From contig CAVSPF010000003.1 of NCBI GenBank assembly GCA_963729995.1, positions 1,178,001-1,242,000 of the forward strand: a stretch of DNA of 64,000 nucleotides, in the 5' to 3' direction. How positions within the stretch are numbered: position 1 is the stretch's first letter; each line of letters begins with the position of its first letter. This DNA is from VRUE01 sp963729995. Lineage in GTDB: Bacteria; Actinomycetota; Thermoleophilia; Solirubrobacterales; 70-9. Below are positions 51,716-60,233 of this stretch, in pieces. The notes under the pieces are model-generated. The model was not told where the DNA came from. It searched no databases and saw nothing but the letters and a program-made list of their open reading frames with translations. Both the position numbers and the translations under genes were made by a program.

Positions 51716-52399
51716 CTACGGCGCCGGGTGGGAGGCGTCCTCGAACTCTTTGAAGAGCCCGGTGACCACGAAGGCGACCTGCTCGCCGATGTCGACCGCG
51801 TTGTCGCCGATCCGCTCGATCGCCCGCGCCGCCAGCAGCATCGTCATCGCCCACTCGCGCCTGTCGGCGTCGTCGCCGATCTCGAGCGCCAGGTGGAAGC
51901 ACTCGCGGTTGAGGTCGTCCACGACGTCGTCCTGGCGGACAAGGTCGCGCGCCATCTCGAGGTTGCGCTCAGCGAAAGCCCGCTTCGCCTGGCTGATCAG
52001 CGTCCGGGTCTGGCGGCCCATCCTCAGGATCCGCTCCACCATCTCCTCGTCGGCCGGGGGTTCGTTGCCCGAAAGCGGGATCAACTTGCAGACGTTCACG
52101 CACTGGTCCCCCATCCGCTCGACGTTCTTCAGCACGTGCAGCAGAGCGGAGATCAGCCGCAGGTCGGTCGCGACCGGCGACTGGGTGGCGAGCAACGCGA
52201 TCAGGCTCTGATGTACCTCCAGGTAGCGGCCGTCGATGCGGTCGTCGTCGGCGATCACCAGCTCCGCCAGCTCGACGTCCTGATGCTCGATCGCCTCCAG
52301 GGTGCGACCGAGCGCAGCGCTGACCAGGTCGAGGCCGCCGAGGGCGCTCGCCTCGAGCTGCTCCAGCTCCTCCCGATACTGAATCCTGGTTTCCATCAT
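51716..52399 (-). CDS. phoU: Phosphate signalling protein PhoU
   Basis: 227 residues, two three-helix bundles. Conserved metal motifs are visible: ERMGDQCVNVCKL near residue 98 and ERIGDNAVDIGEQVAFV near 200 (in parts), each with the E/DxxxD pattern. PhoU couples the Pst transporter to the sensor kinase of the PHO system. Its start overlaps the pstB stop (ATGA). Confidence 0.95.
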   Translation of the reverse strand: MMETRIQYREELEQLEASALGGLDLVSAALGRTLEAIEHQDVELAELVIADDDRIDGRYLEVHQSLIALLATQSPVATDLRLISALLHVLKNVERMGDQCVNVCKLIPLSGNEPPADEEMVERILRMGRQTRTLISQAKRAFAERNLEMARDLVRQDDVVDDLNRECFHLALEIGDDADRREWAMTMLLAARAIERIGDNAVDIGEQVAFVVTGLFKEFEDASHPAP

Positions 52400-53232
52400 C
52401 CGAACTTACCGCTCACGTACTGCTCGGTTCGCTCGTCGTCGGGATTGGTGAAGACCTTCTGGGTGGGCGCCACCTCGATCAGCTCGCCATTCAGCATGAA
52501 GGCGGTCATGTCGGCGACCCGCGCCGCCTGCTGCATGTTGTGGGTGACGATCGCGATCGTCACCCGCTCCTTCAGCTCGCCGATCAGCTCCTCGATTCGC
52601 AGCGTCGCCATCGGGTCGAGGGCGGAGCAGGGCTCGTCCATCAGCAGGACCTCGGGGCCGACGGCGAGCGCGCGGGCGATGCAGAGCCGCTGCTGCTGGC
52701 CTCCCGAAAGGCTGGCGCCCGGCTTTCCGAGCCGGCCCTTGACCTCGTCCCAGAGCCCCGCCCCCACCAGCGCCCCGCGGCCGCGATCGTCGATCTCCCC
52801 GCGCGATGCGCCGGTCAGGCGCAGTCCAGCGGTGACGTTCTGGAAGATCGACATGGTCGGGAACGGGTTGGGCTTCTGGAACACCATCCCGACCGAGCGC
52901 CGCACCGCAACGACGTCGATCCGCGGGTCGTAGAGGTCCGTTCCGTCGAGCAGCACCCTGCCCTCCACGCGCGTCCTGGGAATCTCCTCGTGCATGCGGT
53001 TGATGCAGCGCACCATCGTCGACTTGCCACAGCCGGAGGGACCGATGATCGCGGTCACCCGGCCGGCATCGAAGCGAAGATCGACACCGCGGACGGCATG
53101 GTTCGACCCGTAGTAGGCATTGAGGCCCTGCAGCTCGACGTTGCCGGCCTCGGTGGAGCGGCGCTGCGGCTCTCGACCGCGCGCGGGCTCAACCCGCGCA
53201 GGCTGTTCGGCTTGCTTGGCGATCCGACTCAT
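52396..53232 (-). CDS. pstB: Phosphate ABC transporter ATPase PstB (system 1)
   Basis: 278 residues. A basic N-terminal tail of 30 residues precedes the ATPase: Walker A GPSGCGKST near 65, MVFQKPNPFP near 120, signature LSGGQQQRLCIARAL near 178, Walker B VLLMDEPCSALDPMAT near 198, and the HNMQQAAR segment typical of PstB. It overlaps pstA and phoU by 4 bases on each side. Confidence 0.97.
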   Translation of the reverse strand: MSRIAKQAEQPARVEPARGREPQRRSTEAGNVELQGLNAYYGSNHAVRGVDLRFDAGRVTAIIGPSGCGKSTMVRCINRMHEEIPRTRVEGRVLLDGTDLYDPRIDVVAVRRSVGMVFQKPNPFPTMSIFQNVTAGLRLTGASRGEIDDRGRGALVGAGLWDEVKGRLGKPGASLSGGQQQRLCIARALAVGPEVLLMDEPCSALDPMATLRIEELIGELKERVTIAIVTHNMQQAARVADMTAFMLNGELIEVAPTQKVFTNPDDERTEQYVSGKFG

Positions 53233-54116
53233 CCTTCCATCCTCTGGCGTGATCTGGTGTAGAAGATGCGAGCGACCACGTTGAGGGCCAGCACCAAGGC
53301 GATCAGGACCAGTGCGGCCGCCCAGGCCTGGGTGTGCGCTGCCGGGCTGGGCGCCTCCGACGAGCGGAAGATGAAGACCGGGATCGATGCCAGGGCTTCG
53401 CTCGGTTCGGTCAGCACGCCCTGGCCGAAGATCGAGCAGACCAGGATCAGCGGGGCCGTCTCCCCCGCGACGCGGGCAACGGCGAGCAGGGCACCGGTGA
53501 TCAAGCCCCCCGCCGCGGTCGGCACCGTGATCCGGACCGTCGTCCGCCAGCGCGCGATGCCCAGCGCGTGCGCCGCCTCCTTGAGCGTCGCCGGCACCAG
53601 GGCCAGCACCTCCTGCGCGGTGCGGGCCACTATCGGCAGCATGACGATCGCCAGCGCCACCGAGCCGGCGAAGCCGCTCTGGTGCCCCTGGGATTCGACG
53701 ATCAGGCCGTAAACGAAGATCCCGGTGATGATCGTCGGCACCCCGTTGAGCAGGTCGAGCACGAAGCGAACAGCGTGGCCAATTCGCGGCGTCGCGAACT
53801 CTGTGGTGTAGATCGCGACCAGCAGGCCGATCGGAATCGCCATCGCCGCCGCGATCCCGACGATGATCGCGGTACCGACGATCGCGTTGGAGATGCCGCC
53901 ACTGGTATCGCCGAACAGGCCCGTGGGCGTGGTCAGGAAGTGGAGGCTGAGCGCTCCGATCCCCTTCGAGAGGACCGAGCCGACCACGATCAACAGCACG
54001 GCGACCGCAAGCAGCGCGGCGATCGAAGAGGAGATCTCGACCACTCGGTTGACGCGATTGCGCCGCTTCAGGTTGCCGCGATCCAACATCAGGGCGTGGC
54101 CCTCGCCGGGGCTCAC
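53229..54116 (-). CDS. pstA: Phosphate ABC transporter permease PstA (system 1)
   Basis: 295 residues, six membrane helices. The EAA-type cytoplasmic loop is near 190 (LVPATLKEAAHALGIARWRT, in parts). GLLVAIYTTEFA and DLLNGVPTIITGIF match the PstA family. Its start overlaps the pstC stop, and its stop overlaps pstB. Confidence 0.95.
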   Translation of the reverse strand: MSPGEGHALMLDRGNLKRRNRVNRVVEISSSIAALLAVAVLLIVVGSVLSKGIGALSLHFLTTPTGLFGDTSGGISNAIVGTAIIVGIAAAMAIPIGLLVAIYTTEFATPRIGHAVRFVLDLLNGVPTIITGIFVYGLIVESQGHQSGFAGSVALAIVMLPIVARTAQEVLALVPATLKEAAHALGIARWRTTVRITVPTAAGGLITGALLAVARVAGETAPLILVCSIFGQGVLTEPSEALASIPVFIFRSSEAPSPAAHTQAWAAALVLIALVLALNVVARIFYTRSRQRMEG

Positions 54117-55102
54117 AGCGCCTCCGCCTCGGTCAGGGTTACGTCCATGTCCTCGAGCCCCCCACGCAGGACGATCAGCCGCGCCACGACGTTGACGATC
54201 ACCGCGAAGGCCAGCAGGATAAGGCCGAGGTAGGCGAGCGACGGCTTCTGCAGGGCACCCGGGGCACCCTGGAACTGGGCGGCGATCTGCGCCGCCATCG
54301 TGCTCCCGGTATGGAAGAGGGACACGTTGATCAGGCTGGCGCCGCCGATCACCTGCGCGACGGCGATCGCCTCGCCGATGGCGCGGCCGAGGCCGAGGAT
54401 GACCGCGCCGACGATGCCGGCGCGCGAGTAGGGCAGCACCACCTGCCTGACCATCTCCCAGCGGGTGGCGCCAATCGCGTAGGAGCCCTCCTTCAGCTCG
54501 CTGGGCACGGTCTCGAAGACCTCGCGGGTGACGCTGGTGATGATCGGCGTGGCCATGATCGTCAATATCAGGGCGGCGGTCAGGTAGCCGAAGGCGGACG
54601 GGTCGCCGCTGAAGATGGGAAGGAAACCGAGGGCGCCTTTCAGCGCCGGCTCGATCGTGTCGTGCATGAACGGCCCGAGGACGAGGATCCCCCAGAGACC
54701 GAGGATGACGCTCGGAATCGCGGCGAGCATGTCGACCAGGGTCGCCACGGGGCGCCGCAGCCGGCGCGGCGCCAGCTCGGTCAGATAGATCGAGATCGCG
54801 ATCGAGAGCGGCGCCGCGAGCAGCAGTGCGATCGCCGAGGTCACCACGGTCCCGTAGACGAACGGGATTGCGCCGAACCGTTCGGTGACCGGGTTCCAGT
54901 CGTTGGTGGTGAGGAAGCCGAGGCCGAACTTGGAGATCGCCGGCGAGGCGATGTGGATCACCTCGTAGGCGATCGCGACGAGCACGACGACGGCGATCGC
55001 TGCTGCGAGGCCGGATAGGCCTCCCAGCAGCGGGTCGCCGATGCGATCTTTGAGGCTGCGCCGTGCCCTCAGAACCGGGGTGCTGAGGGCGCCGGCCTCC
55101 AC
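54113..55102 (-). CDS. pstC: Phosphate ABC transporter permease PstC (system 1)
   Basis: 329 residues, six membrane helices. Characteristic LTTNDWNPVTERFGAIPFVYGTVVTS near 62 (in parts), the AIPSVILGLWG helix and the EAA loop EVFETVPSELKEGSYAIGATRWE near 205 (in parts). It begins directly after the pstS stop codon with no gap. Confidence 0.96.
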   Translation of the reverse strand: MEAGALSTPVLRARRSLKDRIGDPLLGGLSGLAAAIAVVVLVAIAYEVIHIASPAISKFGLGFLTTNDWNPVTERFGAIPFVYGTVVTSAIALLLAAPLSIAISIYLTELAPRRLRRPVATLVDMLAAIPSVILGLWGILVLGPFMHDTIEPALKGALGFLPIFSGDPSAFGYLTAALILTIMATPIITSVTREVFETVPSELKEGSYAIGATRWEMVRQVVLPYSRAGIVGAVILGLGRAIGEAIAVAQVIGGASLINVSLFHTGSTMAAQIAAQFQGAPGALQKPSLAYLGLILLAFAVIVNVVARLIVLRGGLEDMDVTLTEAEAL

Positions 55103-56146
55103 CTAGCTGCCGATCTTTGCGAGCCCCGTCTTGTCGGCGGCGACGACCTGCGCCGGCAGCGGCGCGAAGTCGAGGCTGGGGCCGAATTCCTGCCCCGGGC
55201 CGATCACGTATTCGATGAACTTCTTCAGCGCGGCCGCCTTCGACGACTTGAGCGGCACGATCACGTAGGTGTAGGTCGAGATCGGATACGCGCCCTTTGC
55301 CGAGGTCGGCAGTTCGGCGAGCGAGATTTCGTTGTTCGGACCGATCTTGCTCACCGCGCTGGCGGCCGCTTCGACGCTCTTCACGCCCGGTTTCGGGAAT
55401 TCCCCGGCCGAGTTTTCGACCAGCGGCATGCTGAGCTTGTTGGAGATGGCGTAGGCGAGGCCGACGTAGCCGATCGCGCCGTCGGTCTGCGAGATCGCGG
55501 CAGCTACGCCATCGTTCTTTTCGGCGCCGACGCCGGTCGGGAACTTGACCTGGGTCGAGGTGCCAACCTTCGACTTGAATTCGGGGCTGATCGTCGAGAG
55601 GTAGTTGGTGAACGCGTAGGTGTCACCGCTGCCGTCGCTGCGGTAGACCGGCGTGATCTTGGTGCTCGGCAGGCTGGCGCCCGGATTGAGCTTGGCGATC
55701 GCCGGGTCGTTCCACTGGGTGACCTTGCCGAGGTAGATGTCGGCGAGGACTTCGCCGTTCAGCTTCAGATTGCTCGGCGCGCCCTTGACGTTGTAGGCGG
55801 GCACCGTGCCGCTCAGGGCCCAGGGAATCTGCTCGACGCCCTTCGCTTCGGAGAGCTGGGCGGCCGTCAGCGGCGCGTCGGAGGCGCCGAAGTCGACCGT
55901 GCGCGAGGTGATCTGGTCGATCCCGCCGCCGCTGCCGATCGCGCCGTAGGTGACCGTGGCTTTCGTCTTGCTGGCGTAGTCGGACTGCCACTTGGACATC
56001 AGCGGAGCGACCAGCGTGCTGCCGGCCCCAACCAGTGGCGAGCCGCTGCCGCCGGAGGTGGAGCTGCCGCCGGAGGAGCTGCCACAGGCGGCAACCGCAA
56101 ATGCGAGGGCCAGCGCCATGCCGACGCTGAGGAGTCTCTTGGTCAC
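55103..56146 (-). CDS. pstS: Phosphate-binding lipoprotein PstS (system 1)
   Basis: 347 residues from GTG 56146, with an AAGGAGAAA ribosome-binding site. Lipobox VAAC with Cys21, Gly/Ser linker, then the type 2 binding fold: VGAGSTLVAPLMSKW, the phosphate-contact segment SRTVDFGASDAPLT and RSDGSGDTYAFTNYLS. It captures phosphate outside the cell for PstCAB. A PHO box lies about 75 bases upstream. It begins the pstSCAB-phoU-ppx operon. Confidence 0.96.
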   Translation of the reverse strand: MTKRLLSVGMALALAFAVAACGSSSGGSSTSGGSGSPLVGAGSTLVAPLMSKWQSDYASKTKATVTYGAIGSGGGIDQITSRTVDFGASDAPLTAAQLSEAKGVEQIPWALSGTVPAYNVKGAPSNLKLNGEVLADIYLGKVTQWNDPAIAKLNPGASLPSTKITPVYRSDGSGDTYAFTNYLSTISPEFKSKVGTSTQVKFPTGVGAEKNDGVAAAISQTDGAIGYVGLAYAISNKLSMPLVENSAGEFPKPGVKSVEAAASAVSKIGPNNEISLAELPTSAKGAYPISTYTYVIVPLKSSKAAALKKFIEYVIGPGQEFGPSLDFAPLPAQVVAADKTGLAKIGS

Positions 56147-56219
56147 GCGTTTCTCCTTGGGTAGATGACCATCGTCTGGCAGCAGGCTCTCAGCAACCAC
56201 CGGGGAGCTTGTTATCTCG

Positions 56220-56252
56220 CTGTATCGAAGATGTGAAGAAGATGTAAAACGC
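56220..56252 (-). promoter_or_regulatory. PHO box: three 11-bp direct repeats upstream of pstS1
   Basis: On the minus strand, heptamers TTTACAT, TTCACAT and GATACAG occur at 11-bp spacing separated by CTTC tetramers. They lie about 75 bases before the pstS GTG. Their spacing matches the PhoB/PhoP PHO-box design. Confidence 0.7.
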
Positions 56253-56275
56253 CGACCCCAACCTCCGGTCGCTGT

Positions 56276-56623
56276 TCAGCCGTCTGGCGAGAAGCGGTAG
56301 CCAATCCCGTTGTGCGTGTGGATCAGGCGCAGCCCGGGAAGCGCGGCGCCCAGCTTCGAGCGGAGGCGGCTGACATATACGTCGACCGAGCGGTCTGCGT
56401 GGCGCGGCTTCTCCCCCCACACCTCCGTGTGGAGCTCGTCGCGGCTCATGATCCGCTGAGGATGACCGGCCAGGGCGATCAGCAGCTGCAGCTCGCGCAT
56501 GGTCAGGCTGAGGGGCCGGCCGTCAACCAGGGCAGCGTGCTCCTCCGGCCTGATCTCCAGGCGCTCGACCCCGTGGGCGGGAGAGCTTCCGTTGTCGCCA
56601 GCGCCGCTGACCATCCACGGCAA
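56276..56623 (-). CDS. Stand-alone OmpR/PhoB-type winged-helix protein without receiver
   Basis: 115 residues. It is a complete winged-helix DNA-binding domain: LTMRELQLLIALAGHPQRIMSRDEL near 40, EVWGEKPRHADRSVDVYVSRLRSKL near 68 (recognition helix) and LIHTHNGIGYRF at the wing. There is no receiver domain and only about 20 extra N-terminal residues, so it cannot be phosphorylated like PhoB. A PHO box lies just upstream and pstS is downstream. It may compete with, or assist, the neighbouring full-length regulator. Confidence 0.88.
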   Translation of the reverse strand: MPWMVSGAGDNGSSPAHGVERLEIRPEEHAALVDGRPLSLTMRELQLLIALAGHPQRIMSRDELHTEVWGEKPRHADRSVDVYVSRLRSKLGAALPGLRLIHTHNGIGYRFSPDG

Positions 56624-56659
56624 GCATTTCGCCGGCGCTCACGACCTCGGTTATGGGGA

Positions 56660-56692
56660 CGTGAAGCTGCTGTGAATAAGTTGTGAAGTGGC
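56660..56692 (-). promoter_or_regulatory. PHO box: three 11-bp direct repeats before the orphan wHTH gene
   Basis: On the minus strand, heptamers CTTCACA, ATTCACA and CTTCACG recur at exact 11-bp steps and fill the gap between the response-regulator stop and the wHTH gene, ending 37 bases before its start. Confidence 0.75.
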
Positions 56693-57478
56693 TCAGGATG
56701 CGGCGAGCTGCTCGAGCCGGACCGGGGTCGCCTGCCGCTGCTCCTGCTCCTCGCCGGTGGGGAGCTCGTCCGAGGCGGGCTCGGGGTCGAATCGGTAACC
56801 CACCCCGAAGTGGGTGTGGATATAGCTCCACCCCGGCGAGCGCTTCTCCAACTTCTGGCGCAGCTTGCGTACGAAGACGTCGACCGAGCGATCGCCGTGG
56901 GCCATCGCGTAGCCCCACACCCGCTGGTAGATCGTCTCGCGCTCGAGCACCTGGCCCTTGGCCTCGGCGAGCAGCAGCAGCAGCTCGAACTCGCGCCGGG
57001 TCAGGTCGAGGCTGCTGCCGGCGACGAAGGCCTGGAACCGATCGGATCGGATCTCCAGCTCCCCGGCGACAAGCGGGCCGGCTTCGCCCTGCGGGTGGGC
57101 GCGGCGGCGGCGGCGCAGGACGGCTTCGATGCGGGCGATCGCCTCCTCGGGATGACAAGGCTTGGTGATCCAGTCGTCGACGCCGAGGCGCAGGCCGCGA
57201 ACCCTCTGGACGACGGTCGAACGGCCCGTGCAGACAACCACGCCGAGGTCGGGCAGCATCCCGCAGACATGCTCCAGGTAGCCCCAGGCGCCTTCGCCCA
57301 GAACCGAGGGGTCGACCAGGAGGGCGTTCAGCTTCATCACCAGCAGCTCGTCCGGCGGGATCGCTGCGGCCAGGGTGCGCTGCTGCCAGCCGACCGCCTC
57401 GACTCGCTTCGACAACACGGTCACGAAACCGCTGTCGTCGTCGATTACCGCGAGCCTGATCGTCTGCTGTGAGTTCAC
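56693..57478 (-). CDS. PhoB/PhoP-like response regulator
   Basis: 261 residues from GTG 57478. Receiver domain 8-125: acidic pair Asp13/Asp14, phosphoacceptor Asp56 in LLVDPS, Thr84 and Lys106 in ITKP. A winged-helix domain occupies about 140-240 (LTRREFELLLLLAEA, VWGYAMAHGDRSVDVFVRKLRQKL in parts, YIHTHFGVGYRF). A 20-residue charged tail follows. No histidine kinase lies in the window. Position upstream of pst and PHO boxes on both sides make it the probable phosphate regulator. Confidence 0.88.
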   Translation of the reverse strand: MNSQQTIRLAVIDDDSGFVTVLSKRVEAVGWQQRTLAAAIPPDELLVMKLNALLVDPSVLGEGAWGYLEHVCGMLPDLGVVVCTGRSTVVQRVRGLRLGVDDWITKPCHPEEAIARIEAVLRRRRRAHPQGEAGPLVAGELEIRSDRFQAFVAGSSLDLTRREFELLLLLAEAKGQVLERETIYQRVWGYAMAHGDRSVDVFVRKLRQKLEKRSPGWSYIHTHFGVGYRFDPEPASDELPTGEEQEQRQATPVRLEQLAAS

Positions 57479-57794
57479 GTGACTGGCGCCTTTCGTGACG
57501 GAGAGCCGCACCTCACCTTCGACGCGACTCGATTGTATGCTGCTGCGGCGACGGACCGGGGGCCGAAGGCCCTGCGTTCACAGGATTTTCACAGCACGAA
57601 ACCCCTAATTTGGGCAAAGGCCTACCGTCTTCTCCGGATGTTCACCGCGGGGCGTGGCGCCGGCGCCATTCTGAGCACCAGCACCCTACGAGGCTCCTCC
57701 CTCGTCAGCGCGGACGGCCCCTGTCCCGGGCCGTTCGCTATTTAAGACCTTAAGCGTTCGCTGCCTGCCGCCTGGGTGCGCTAGATTGCCGGAC
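57479..57794. other. Divergent regulatory interval
   Basis: 316 bases between the response regulator (-) and the small membrane protein (+). It contains a PHO-box-like pair at 57576-57593 and a leaderless promoter at 57782. I see no gene or structured RNA. Confidence 0.6.
57576..57593 (+). promoter_or_regulatory. PHO box: two direct repeats upstream of the response regulator
   Basis: GTTCACA (57576-57582) and TTTCACA (57587-57593), 11 bp apart with a GGAT spacer. It lies 98 bases before the regulator's GTG and about 200 bases before the small membrane protein. Autoregulation is likely. Confidence 0.6.
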
Positions 57795-57797
57795 GTG
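57782..57797 (+). promoter_or_regulatory. Leaderless promoter: -10 TAGATT, 7 bases before GTG
   Basis: TAGATT at 57782-57787 precedes the GTG at 57795 by 7 bases. This fixes the start of the small membrane protein. Confidence 0.55.
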
Positions 57798-58052
57798 AGG
57801 TCGACCTCCCGCCGCGCCCGGGCCGCCGCCAGCATATGCACGGCGCTCTCGCTGCTGCTGATCGCCGCCCCTTCGGCGCTCGCCGAGAACGGCGTCGGAC
57901 TTGCCGGGCCGACCACGGACAAGACCGTGACCTTCTTCTGCTTCGGCGTGATCGCCTTCTTTGCGCTCCTGGTAATCGTCATGTCGCTGGTGCAGGGCGG
58001 CCTCGAGAAGCGCAAGGAACGGCGCCGCTACGACCTCGAACGCCTGTCCTGA
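57795..58052 (+). CDS. Small exported membrane protein
   Basis: 85 residues from GTG 57795. A signal peptide (Arg-rich start, hydrophobic core, probable cleavage after PSALA) is followed by a short external loop with GPTTDKTVTFF, one membrane helix (about 46-66) and a basic cytoplasmic tail KRKERRRYDLERLS. No known domain. It is the only plus-strand gene between the two pst clusters and has a PHO box 200 bases upstream, so it may be phosphate-responsive. Function unknown. Confidence 0.65.
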   Translation: MRSTSRRARAAASICTALSLLLIAAPSALAENGVGLAGPTTDKTVTFFCFGVIAFFALLVIVMSLVQGGLEKRKERRRYDLERLS

Positions 58053-58058
58053 CGGCCG

Positions 58059-58907
58059 TCAGGACAGGCGGAAGCCGCTGAGCAGGCGCTTCTCGCTCTC
58101 GCCCTCAACCTCCGCGACCACCTCGACCTGGCCCTCCAACGGGGTGCCGCGGATCTTCGTCGCCAGCAGGTCGTCGACCTGAAAGATCCCGGCCGAGTTG
58201 TTGAGCTCGATCTCGATCCGCACGGGCCGGTCCTGCCCGGCCTCGATCCGCACCTCGTCGACCGCGGCCGCGGAGATCGAGTGGATCCCCTCCTGCCCGG
58301 CTTCGAGCGGGATTCGGGTTCGGCCCTGGGCCATGTCGAGCGCATCGGCGACGCGCACGACGCCGGCCTCGACCGTGTAGGGCTCACCGCGGCGTCGGTG
58401 GCCGATGATCGCGTGCAGGATCTCGGAGCTGATGATCGTCCGCTCCGGCTCGCGATAGGAACCGGCAAGCAGGCGATCCAGGGCGCCGCTGGCGAGGAAG
58501 AGGCTGTACTCCTCGTGGTCGGTGCGATGGATCGACATGCCGATGTCGTGCAGCAGGGCGCCACCGGCAACGACCACCTCGGCGTCGCGTGCCGACATCC
58601 CGTGGTCGGCGACGACAGCGGGCTCCACCCCGGCCTTGACCAGCAGGCGCAGCAGGCGCAGCGCAACGTTGAGGACGATCTGGGTGTGGACCCAGGAGTG
58701 ATCCGACATCCCCAGGCGCTCGGCATGAACCTGCGCCATGTACCACCAGGCGCGCACCTGCTCGTCCTCGTTGACCGCTGCGAGGAACGCCTCCAGCTTG
58801 CGGTTGCCCCTGGTTGGCGCCCTGACCTTCGCCTCGCCGATCGCCTCCAGCGGCGGCTTGGGGCCTGGCCCCTGGGACGGAGGAGTCGGGACTCGCTCAG
58901 CGCTCAC
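58059..58907 (-). CDS. HD-domain phosphohydrolase
   Basis: 282 residues. HD metal motif: His near 70 in SDHSWVHTQIVLN, HD pair in GGALLHDIGMSIHRTDHE near 118, and Asp near 185 in VADALDMAQGR. The C-terminal 70 residues (from about 205) are a beta-rich domain with an EIELNNSAGIFQVDDLL segment. It belongs to the metal-dependent phosphohydrolases, and a nucleotide substrate is likely. Stop faces the small membrane protein. Not obviously phosphate-regulated. Confidence 0.8.
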   Translation of the reverse strand: MSAERVPTPPSQGPGPKPPLEAIGEAKVRAPTRGNRKLEAFLAAVNEDEQVRAWWYMAQVHAERLGMSDHSWVHTQIVLNVALRLLRLLVKAGVEPAVVADHGMSARDAEVVVAGGALLHDIGMSIHRTDHEEYSLFLASGALDRLLAGSYREPERTIISSEILHAIIGHRRRGEPYTVEAGVVRVADALDMAQGRTRIPLEAGQEGIHSISAAAVDEVRIEAGQDRPVRIEIELNNSAGIFQVDDLLATKIRGTPLEGQVEVVAEVEGESEKRLLSGFRLS

Positions 58908-58948
58908 GGTGCCGTCATCCTGGCACTTCCCCCGGGCAGAAACAGCGA

Positions 58949-58980
58949 GGCCGGCACAGGACCTGAGTCCTGTGCCGGCC
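58949..58980 (-). terminator. Intrinsic terminator-like hairpin downstream of pstS2
   Basis: A perfect 14-bp stem (58949-58962 / 58967-58980) with a 4-base loop, 36 bases after the pstS2 stop. The minus-strand continuation is only moderately T-rich (tcgctgtttctg). It separates pstS2 from the HD gene. Confidence 0.65.
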
Positions 58981-59015
58981 TGTGATCGCGGCGCCGCCCG
59001 CCGCTGGCAGTGCTT

Positions 59016-60044
59016 CTAGAGGCCCGCGAGCGTATTTCTCGCGGCTTTGAGCACGATCTTCGGCATCGATCCGAAGTCGAGCGCCGGGCCGTATTTCTGT
59101 CCCGTGGTCATGTTGTAGAGGATGAACTGGGACAGGGCGGCCTTCTGCGGCGCGCCGTGGGGAGCGATGCAGTAGGTGAATGTGGATATGGGATAGGCGG
59201 CAGTTGCGCTCTTCGGCGGGTCAACGATATGGAGTTCGTTGTTGGCGGGCACGTGCTTCACGGTCGCTCCCGCCGCTTCGATGTTGGCCAGGTTCGGGTA
59301 CTCGAACTGCCCGGCATTGTTCTGAATCGCGGCGACATGCAGGCCCGCGGCGAGAGCGTAGGAGCCGGAGATGTAGCCGATCGCCCCGTTGGTCGCCTGG
59401 ACGACCGACGTGACGCCCACGTTGCCTTTGCCCCCGACACCGACTCCGGGCGGGAAGCTGACCGAGGTCGCGAAGCCGACGCTGCTCTTCCACGCCTTGC
59501 TCACCTTCGAGAGGTAGTTGGTGAAGGCGTAAGTGTCACCCGAGCCGTCGCTGCGGAAGGCGGGGGTGATCGTCAGACCCGGCAGATGAACCTTGGGGTT
59601 CAGCTTCTTGATCTTCGGGTCGTTCCATTTGGTGATCTTGCCCATGTAGATGCTGGCAAGCACCGACCCCGTCAGACTGAGCTTGCTGACCCCCTTGATG
59701 TGGTACGCCGCCGCGACGCCGGTGAGCGCCCACGGGATCTGCACGCAGTTGTTGCAGGCCGTCGCCTGTTCGGGCGTGAGCGGGGCGTCGGAGGCGCCGA
59801 AGTCAACGGTGCGGGCGGTTATCTGGGCGATTCCCGCGCCTGAGCCGACCGAGGCGTATTTGACCGGGATGGCGCCGTTCGTATGGGCACTGAAGCCGCT
59901 GATCCAGTTGGCCATCAGCGGCGCCACCAGCGACGACCCGGCGCCGGTGAGATCAGCGGAGGCAGCGGCAGTCGAGACGGTCGCCATGCACCCAACCGTC
60001 CCTGCCGTCGCGATGAAAAGTCCAAGCAACCTTTTGCGAATCAA
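59016..60044 (-). CDS. pstS: Phosphate-binding protein PstS (system 2)
   Basis: 342 residues from TTG 60044, chosen because an AAAGGAA ribosome-binding site lies 8 bases upstream and the signal peptide begins there. The fold matches PstS: LTGAGSSLVAPLMANW, ARTVDFGASDAPLT and RSDGSGDTYAFTNYLS. Unlike system 1 it lacks a good lipobox. The likely cleavage is ASA-D, so the mature protein may be soluble or anchored differently. It is transcribed divergently from its own pstCAB. Confidence 0.93.
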   Translation of the reverse strand: MIRKRLLGLFIATAGTVGCMATVSTAAASADLTGAGSSLVAPLMANWISGFSAHTNGAIPVKYASVGSGAGIAQITARTVDFGASDAPLTPEQATACNNCVQIPWALTGVAAAYHIKGVSKLSLTGSVLASIYMGKITKWNDPKIKKLNPKVHLPGLTITPAFRSDGSGDTYAFTNYLSKVSKAWKSSVGFATSVSFPPGVGVGGKGNVGVTSVVQATNGAIGYISGSYALAAGLHVAAIQNNAGQFEYPNLANIEAAGATVKHVPANNELHIVDPPKSATAAYPISTFTYCIAPHGAPQKAALSQFILYNMTTGQKYGPALDFGSMPKIVLKAARNTLAGL

Positions 60045-60169
60045 AAGGGTTTCCTTTCGGCTCGTTGTCTTACCGTCTCGTTCGCCACGGCACCTTGAAA
60101 TCGCACCCTGGCGCTGGACAGAATCGCGGCGAGAGAGAGACCACATGTTTCAATCTCGTGAAAAGAGGG

Positions 60170-60202
60170 GTGTATCAATGATGTGTCAGAGATGTAACAG
60201 CA
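60170..60202 (-). promoter_or_regulatory. PHO box: three 11-bp direct repeats upstream of pstS2
   Basis: On the minus strand, heptamers GTTACAT, GACACAT and GATACAC recur at exact 11-bp steps, closely matching the pstS1 box. They lie about 125 bases before the pstS2 TTG. Confidence 0.7.
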
Positions 60203-60233
60203 ACACACTTGTTGCGACGATGTAAATGCCACT

